Assembly (NCBI RefSeq): GCF_002813445.1
Contig: NZ_PHHD01000001.1
Location: forward strand, 2,356,001 to 2,420,000
Direction: 5' to 3'
From: Pseudomonas tolaasii NCPPB 2192
Lineage (GTDB): Bacteria > Pseudomonadota > Gammaproteobacteria > Pseudomonadales > Pseudomonadaceae
Length of the DNA: 64,000 nucleotides
This document shows, piece by piece, positions 60,811 through 64,000 of this stretch; position 1 is the first letter of the stretch, and each line of letters opens with the position of its first letter. The position numbers and the translations under genes are program-made. Below the pieces are notes generated by a model. That model was not told the origin of the DNA. It saw nothing but the letters and a program-made list of their open reading frames with translations, and ran no database searches.

Positions 60811-60897
60811 TGTGGGAGCTGGCTTGCCTGCGATGCAGACGACGCGGTGCTAAAGGTTCACCGCAGTGATGCAATCGCAGGCAAGCCAGCTCCCACA
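60811..60897. repeat. REPIN (inverted REP pair)
   Basis: Arms TGTGGGAGCTGGCTTGCCTG and complement, in the fkpB-ispH gap, about 65 bases before the ispH start. It may form a hairpin between two cistrons of one operon. Confidence 0.93.
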
Positions 60898-60961
60898 AAA
60901 GCCGGTTACTGCAAGGGTTGAGTTGACCCAATTTCTTGCCCAGCAAGGCACGAGGCACAGC

Positions 60962-61909
60962 ATGCAAATCAAACTCGCCAACCCCCGTGGCTTCTGCGCC
61001 GGCGTGGACCGGGCGATCGAAATCGTCAACCGCGCCCTGGAAGTCTTCGGGCCGCCGATTTACGTGCGTCATGAAGTCGTCCACAACAAGTTCGTGGTCG
61101 AAGACCTGCGCGCACGCGGTGCCATTTTTGTCGAAGAACTGGAACAGGTACCCGATGACGTCATCGTCATTTTCAGCGCCCACGGTGTTTCCCAGGCCGT
61201 CCGCAACGAAGCGGCCGGTCGTGGCCTGAAAGTGTTCGACGCCACGTGCCCGCTGGTGACCAAGGTGCACATCGAAGTCGCCAAATACAGTCGCGACGGT
61301 CGTGAATGCATCCTGATCGGCCACGCTGGCCACCCGGAAGTCGAGGGCACCATGGGCCAGTACGACGCCAGCAACGGCGGCGCCATCTACCTGGTCGAAG
61401 ACGAGAACGACGTCGCCAGCCTGCATGTGCACAACCCTGAGCGTTTGGCCTTTGTCACTCAGACTACCTTGTCCATGGATGACACCAGCCGTGTGATCGA
61501 TGCCCTGCGTACGCGCTTCCCGGCGATCGGCGGCCCGCGCAAGGACGACATCTGCTACGCCACGCAAAATCGCCAGGACGCAGTCAAACAACTGGCCGAC
61601 GAATGTGACGTGGTATTGGTTGTCGGCAGCCCTAACAGTTCCAACTCCAACCGCCTGCGCGAGCTGGCTGAGCGTATGGCCACGCCGGCATACCTGATCG
61701 ACGGTGCTGAAGACCTGCAACGCAGCTGGTTCGACGGCGTAGAGCGCATCGGTATTACTGCCGGTGCTTCGGCGCCGGAAGTGCTGGTGCGTGGTGTGAT
61801 CCAGCAACTGCAGGCGTGGGGCGCCACCGGTGCCGATGAGTTGGCCGGCCGTGAAGAGAACATCACGTTCTCCATGCCCAAGGAACTGCGGGTTCGTTCG
61901 TTGCTCTGA
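60962..61909 (+). CDS. ispH: 4-hydroxy-3-methylbut-2-enyl diphosphate reductase
   Basis: 315 residues from ATG 60962. IspH is the last MEP-pathway enzyme and carries a [4Fe-4S] cluster; the three Cys ligands are in RGFCAGVDRA, DATCPLV and DICYATQ. The upstream in-frame extension begins in the REPIN and is rejected. Confidence 0.97.
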   Translation: MQIKLANPRGFCAGVDRAIEIVNRALEVFGPPIYVRHEVVHNKFVVEDLRARGAIFVEELEQVPDDVIVIFSAHGVSQAVRNEAAGRGLKVFDATCPLVTKVHIEVAKYSRDGRECILIGHAGHPEVEGTMGQYDASNGGAIYLVEDENDVASLHVHNPERLAFVTQTTLSMDDTSRVIDALRTRFPAIGGPRKDDICYATQNRQDAVKQLADECDVVLVVGSPNSSNSNRLRELAERMATPAYLIDGAEDLQRSWFDGVERIGITAGASAPEVLVRGVIQQLQAWGATGADELAGREENITFSMPKELRVRSLL

Positions 61910-61913
61910 TTGC

Positions 61914-62438
61914 TCATGATCCGCCCTGGCACAAGGCCTGCTCAGTGTTGTCACTGCGCAGGCTGACCCTTCCGCTGGGGGCCAGCACCACTTGATGCTT
62001 GCTCAGGCCCTGCTCCGTGTCACACACGTGTACGGTGCCGGCACGAAATCCTCCTCCAGCAAACACCGGTTCACCCAGCCCGCTGAAGCGTACCTGGGTC
62101 TTGACCGGGCCATTGCCCGCCATCGCAACCAGCCCACTGCCCTGACGCGCCAATAGCACCGGGTTGTTGTCGTCTTGATGGCCTCGTCCGCTGGCGTCCA
62201 CGATCACTCGCCATCCGCGGCTCCAGCTCTCCTCCACGGCATGAATGATGACCGGGCGATTGCGCACGATGGCCTCGGCGCGAGCAAAGCGCAGTCCATC
62301 TGCCAGGGCGCTCGCTGCGCTGCTTCGCTGCTGTGATGCCAATAAGCCTTTGAAACCGGGGACCGCCCATTGCATCAGCATGCCGCTGAGCAGCAGGCCG
62401 ATCAGCAGCTCGATCAGGGTGAAACCTCGTTGCTTCAT
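61914..62438 (-). CDS. fimT: FimT/GspH-like type IV minor pseudopilin
   Basis: 174 residues. Prepilin signal KQRG-FTLIELL is cut by PilD after Gly5, followed by a hydrophobic helix and the GspH/FimT C-terminal domain. FimT-type proteins join type IV pilus minor pilins and can bind DNA. It is divergent from pilV. Confidence 0.88.
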   Translation of the reverse strand: MKQRGFTLIELLIGLLLSGMLMQWAVPGFKGLLASQQRSSAASALADGLRFARAEAIVRNRPVIIHAVEESWSRGWRVIVDASGRGHQDDNNPVLLARQGSGLVAMAGNGPVKTQVRFSGLGEPVFAGGGFRAGTVHVCDTEQGLSKHQVVLAPSGRVSLRSDNTEQALCQGGS

Positions 62439-62546
62439 GTGTCATCCCTCCGTGGATGGGGCGTGTGTTTCCGCCTGACGATTCAGGTATAGCCCCTGGT
62501 TCCGGGCATTGAATGATGGCCTTTATGTCCAAAGTATTTCCCTTTG

Positions 62547-62570
62547 TTCCGGCAGCGGCGCCTGCCGGAA
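62547..62570. repeat. Inverted repeat between fimT and pilV
   Basis: TTCCGGCAG and CTGCCGGAA flank a 6-base loop. It is placed in the divergent promoter region of the minor pilin genes and may be a regulator site or a 5' leader hairpin. Confidence 0.65.
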
Positions 62571-62642
62571 TCCGGCGCTAGTCTTGGGCCGCACAGCCGC
62601 TTTTTGCTGTTTCTTCGGTACTCGACATGGACGACGACGGTA

Positions 62643-63128
62643 ATGCCCGTATCCCTGAATAAATCTCCCACCGGCGCCCTGCGTTGCCAGCAATACGGCA
62701 TGACGCTGATTGAGGTGCTGGTGTCTGTGCTGATTCTCGCAGTCGGACTGCTCGGGGCCGCGGCTCTCCAGCTCAAGGCCCTCAAGTACACCGACAGCTC
62801 AAGAATGATCAGCCAGGCCAGTTTCATTGCCTACGACATGCTGGATCGGGTACGTGCCAATTCGCACGCCGATTACTCCTGGAGCCAGACCGGGCGGCCA
62901 GTGTCCAGCGCGGTTGGCGCCAGTGTGCGGGATCTCGACCTGCATGACTTTGAAGCCAATATCGTCGGGTTTGCCGGGGAGGGCGCCAAGGGTTCTGTGG
63001 TGGTCAGCGGCAACGAGGTGACAGTCAGCATCAGTTGGGACGACGCCAGAGCGGCGAGCGGCCCCGGCGCACGGGAAACGTTCAGCCTGACCAGCCGTAT
63101 TGCCGCCGCTTCGGAAGTCGGGCCTTGA
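62643..63128 (+). CDS. pilV: Type IV minor pilin PilV
   Basis: 161 residues with prepilin motif QQYG-MTLIEVLVSVLILAVG (cleavage after Gly19) and an exposed C-terminal domain. PilV-type proteins initiate pilus assembly. The stop overlaps the pilW start (TTGA). Confidence 0.9.
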   Translation: MPVSLNKSPTGALRCQQYGMTLIEVLVSVLILAVGLLGAAALQLKALKYTDSSRMISQASFIAYDMLDRVRANSHADYSWSQTGRPVSSAVGASVRDLDLHDFEANIVGFAGEGAKGSVVVSGNEVTVSISWDDARAASGPGARETFSLTSRIAAASEVGP

Positions 63129-63852
63129 GTCGTTTTATCAGAGGTTTCAGTCTGGTGGAGCTGTTGCTGGCGCTCGCCATCGGGATGGTGCTCGTGCTCG
63201 GCGCCAGCCAGGTGGTCATCCATTCACGGGTGACCCAGGCTGCCCAGCAGGCGGCAACATTGCTTCAGGATGATGCCCGGTTCGTGTTGGGCAAGATCAC
63301 TCAGGATATTCGTCAGGCTGGCGTGTTCGGCTGCCTGCCAGTAGTCGCTATCGAAAATGCGCCGCAGGCATTTGATCGGCCTCTGGGTTGGAGTGCTGCA
63401 GGCAGCGCCAGGTCGCTGACCCTCCTGACCGCCGACGTCGGCAGTGATGGGGGAACGCCTGACTGGACAGTGCTTTCCGATTGCCGCAGTACCGCACATG
63501 CCTACGCCGGGCGCTCGCCGCCCCATTGCCAGGCCAGATCCGGTTTGCGATACGCCAACTCACCTACACCTTCGAAGCGGGCCAATTGAAAGTCAGCACG
63601 CCTGCGGCGCCTGCCAAAACGGTGCTGGTGGATAACGTCCAGGCATTCGAGGTCAGTTTCGGCATGGCAGCACACGCGGGTTCCGCAGGCGTGGTGCGCT
63701 ATGACACCAACCCCGCCGATGAGTCGCTGATACGCAGTGTGCGTATCCATATGACGTTGCGCGACCCGGCCGGCATGGTGAAAGACCAGGCCTACAGCGT
63801 TGTGGCGGCGGTACGTAGCCGGTTGGGGCAGGGCGATCCAGATGCGTTTTGA
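63125..63852 (+). pseudogene. pilW: pilW (type IV minor pilin), frameshifted
   Basis: From TTG 63125 the frame reads a prepilin start (SRFIRGFSLVELLLALAIG) and continues to about residue 130 (LSDCRSTAHAYAG). Around 63505-63525 it switches to another frame that carries the rest of the protein (LPGQIRFAIRQLTYTFEAGQ and on) to the stop at 63852. A single missing base would restore one reading frame of about 242 residues, the usual PilW size. No long homopolymer marks the break, so it may be a real mutation or a sequence error. Confidence 0.85.
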
Positions 63853-64000
63853 AGGGATGTATCTGCGACAGGCAGGCATGGTCCTGCTGATCAGCCTGGT
63901 TTTTCTGTTGGCGCTGTCACTGATTGGTCTGGCGTCGATGCAAGGGGCGCTCTCCCAGCAAAAGATCGCCGGCAGTTTTTGGCATCGCAATCAATCATTT
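63842..64000 (+). CDS. pilX: Type IV minor pilin PilX, N-terminal part (cut by window end)
   Basis: 53 residues from ATG 63842: RQAGMVLLISLVFLLALSLIG and the conserved QQKIAGSFWHRNQ segment match PilX N-termini, without a classical FTLIE. The ATG overlaps pilW by 11 bases. Confidence 0.85.
   Translation, partial: MRFEGMYLRQAGMVLLISLVFLLALSLIGLASMQGALSQQKIAGSFWHRNQSF

Overview
The window is chromosomal DNA from a Pseudomonas of the fluorescens group. This is inferred from the high GC content, Pseudomonas-type housekeeping gene neighbourhoods (ychF-pth-rplY-prs-tRNA-ispE-lolB, hemA-prfA-prmC-moeB-murI, murJ-ribF-ileS-lspA-fkpB-ispH), REP/REPIN palindromes with GTGGGAGC-type ends, and an Hrp1-type type III secretion (T3SS) cluster like those of P. 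syringae and some P. fluorescens strains.

Region 1 (1-16.4 kb) is the T3SS. A rightward operon (end of the HrpJ-like gatekeeper gene, then hrcV, hrpQ, hrcN, hrpO, hrpP, hrcQ, hrcR, hrcS, hrcT, hrcU) converges head-on with a leftward block (hrpA, hrpB, hrcJ, hrpD, hrpE, then hrpF, hrpG, hrcC, hrpT, hrpV), and a HrpS-type activator gene lies behind hrpA. Two good HrpL-type hrp boxes precede hrpA and hrpF. The order matches P. syringae except that hrpZ is absent, only one HrpR/S-type activator is present, and hrcQ is one gene rather than hrcQA/hrcQB. hrpG is frameshifted at a run of 11 cytosines, which could be a slipped-strand switch of the HrpS-HrpV-HrpG control circuit, a fixed mutation or a sequence error.

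Region 2 (16.6-29.3 kb) is core housekeeping: YchF, peptidyl-tRNA hydrolase, L25, PRPP synthetase, tRNA-Gln(TTG), IspE, LolB and a TPR lipoprotein on the minus strand, then HemA, RF1 and its methylase PrmC, MoeB, MurI and a PagL-type lipid A deacylase on the plus strand.

Region 3 (29.3-39.4 kb) is a leftward light/oxidative-stress-type cluster: a renalase-like flavoenzyme and a small Trp-rich protein, then a tightly overlapping nine-gene operon (DUF523/YbgA, MerR/LitR-like regulator, photolyase, NTF2-like protein, SDR, FAD amine-oxidase-like protein, DUF1365, Cfa-like methyltransferase, DUF2878). Its promoter carries two identical TGTACAAG-N10-TGTACAA operator pairs around a near-consensus sigma-70 promoter.

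Region 4 (39.4-53.8 kb) holds a TIGR01777 epimerase, HemH, a Fur-box-preceded TonB receptor with a DUF4198 partner, AlgW/DegS protease, a Nif3-like protein, sulfate activation (CysD, CysNC), an acyltransferase, Pta, DUF3565 and SlyD, with several REPINs between them.

Region 5 (53.8-64 kb) carries rpsT, murJ, ribF-ileS-lspA-fkpB-ispH, and the beginning of a type IV minor pilin locus (fimT/gspH-like, pilV, a frameshifted pilW, and pilX cut by the window end).
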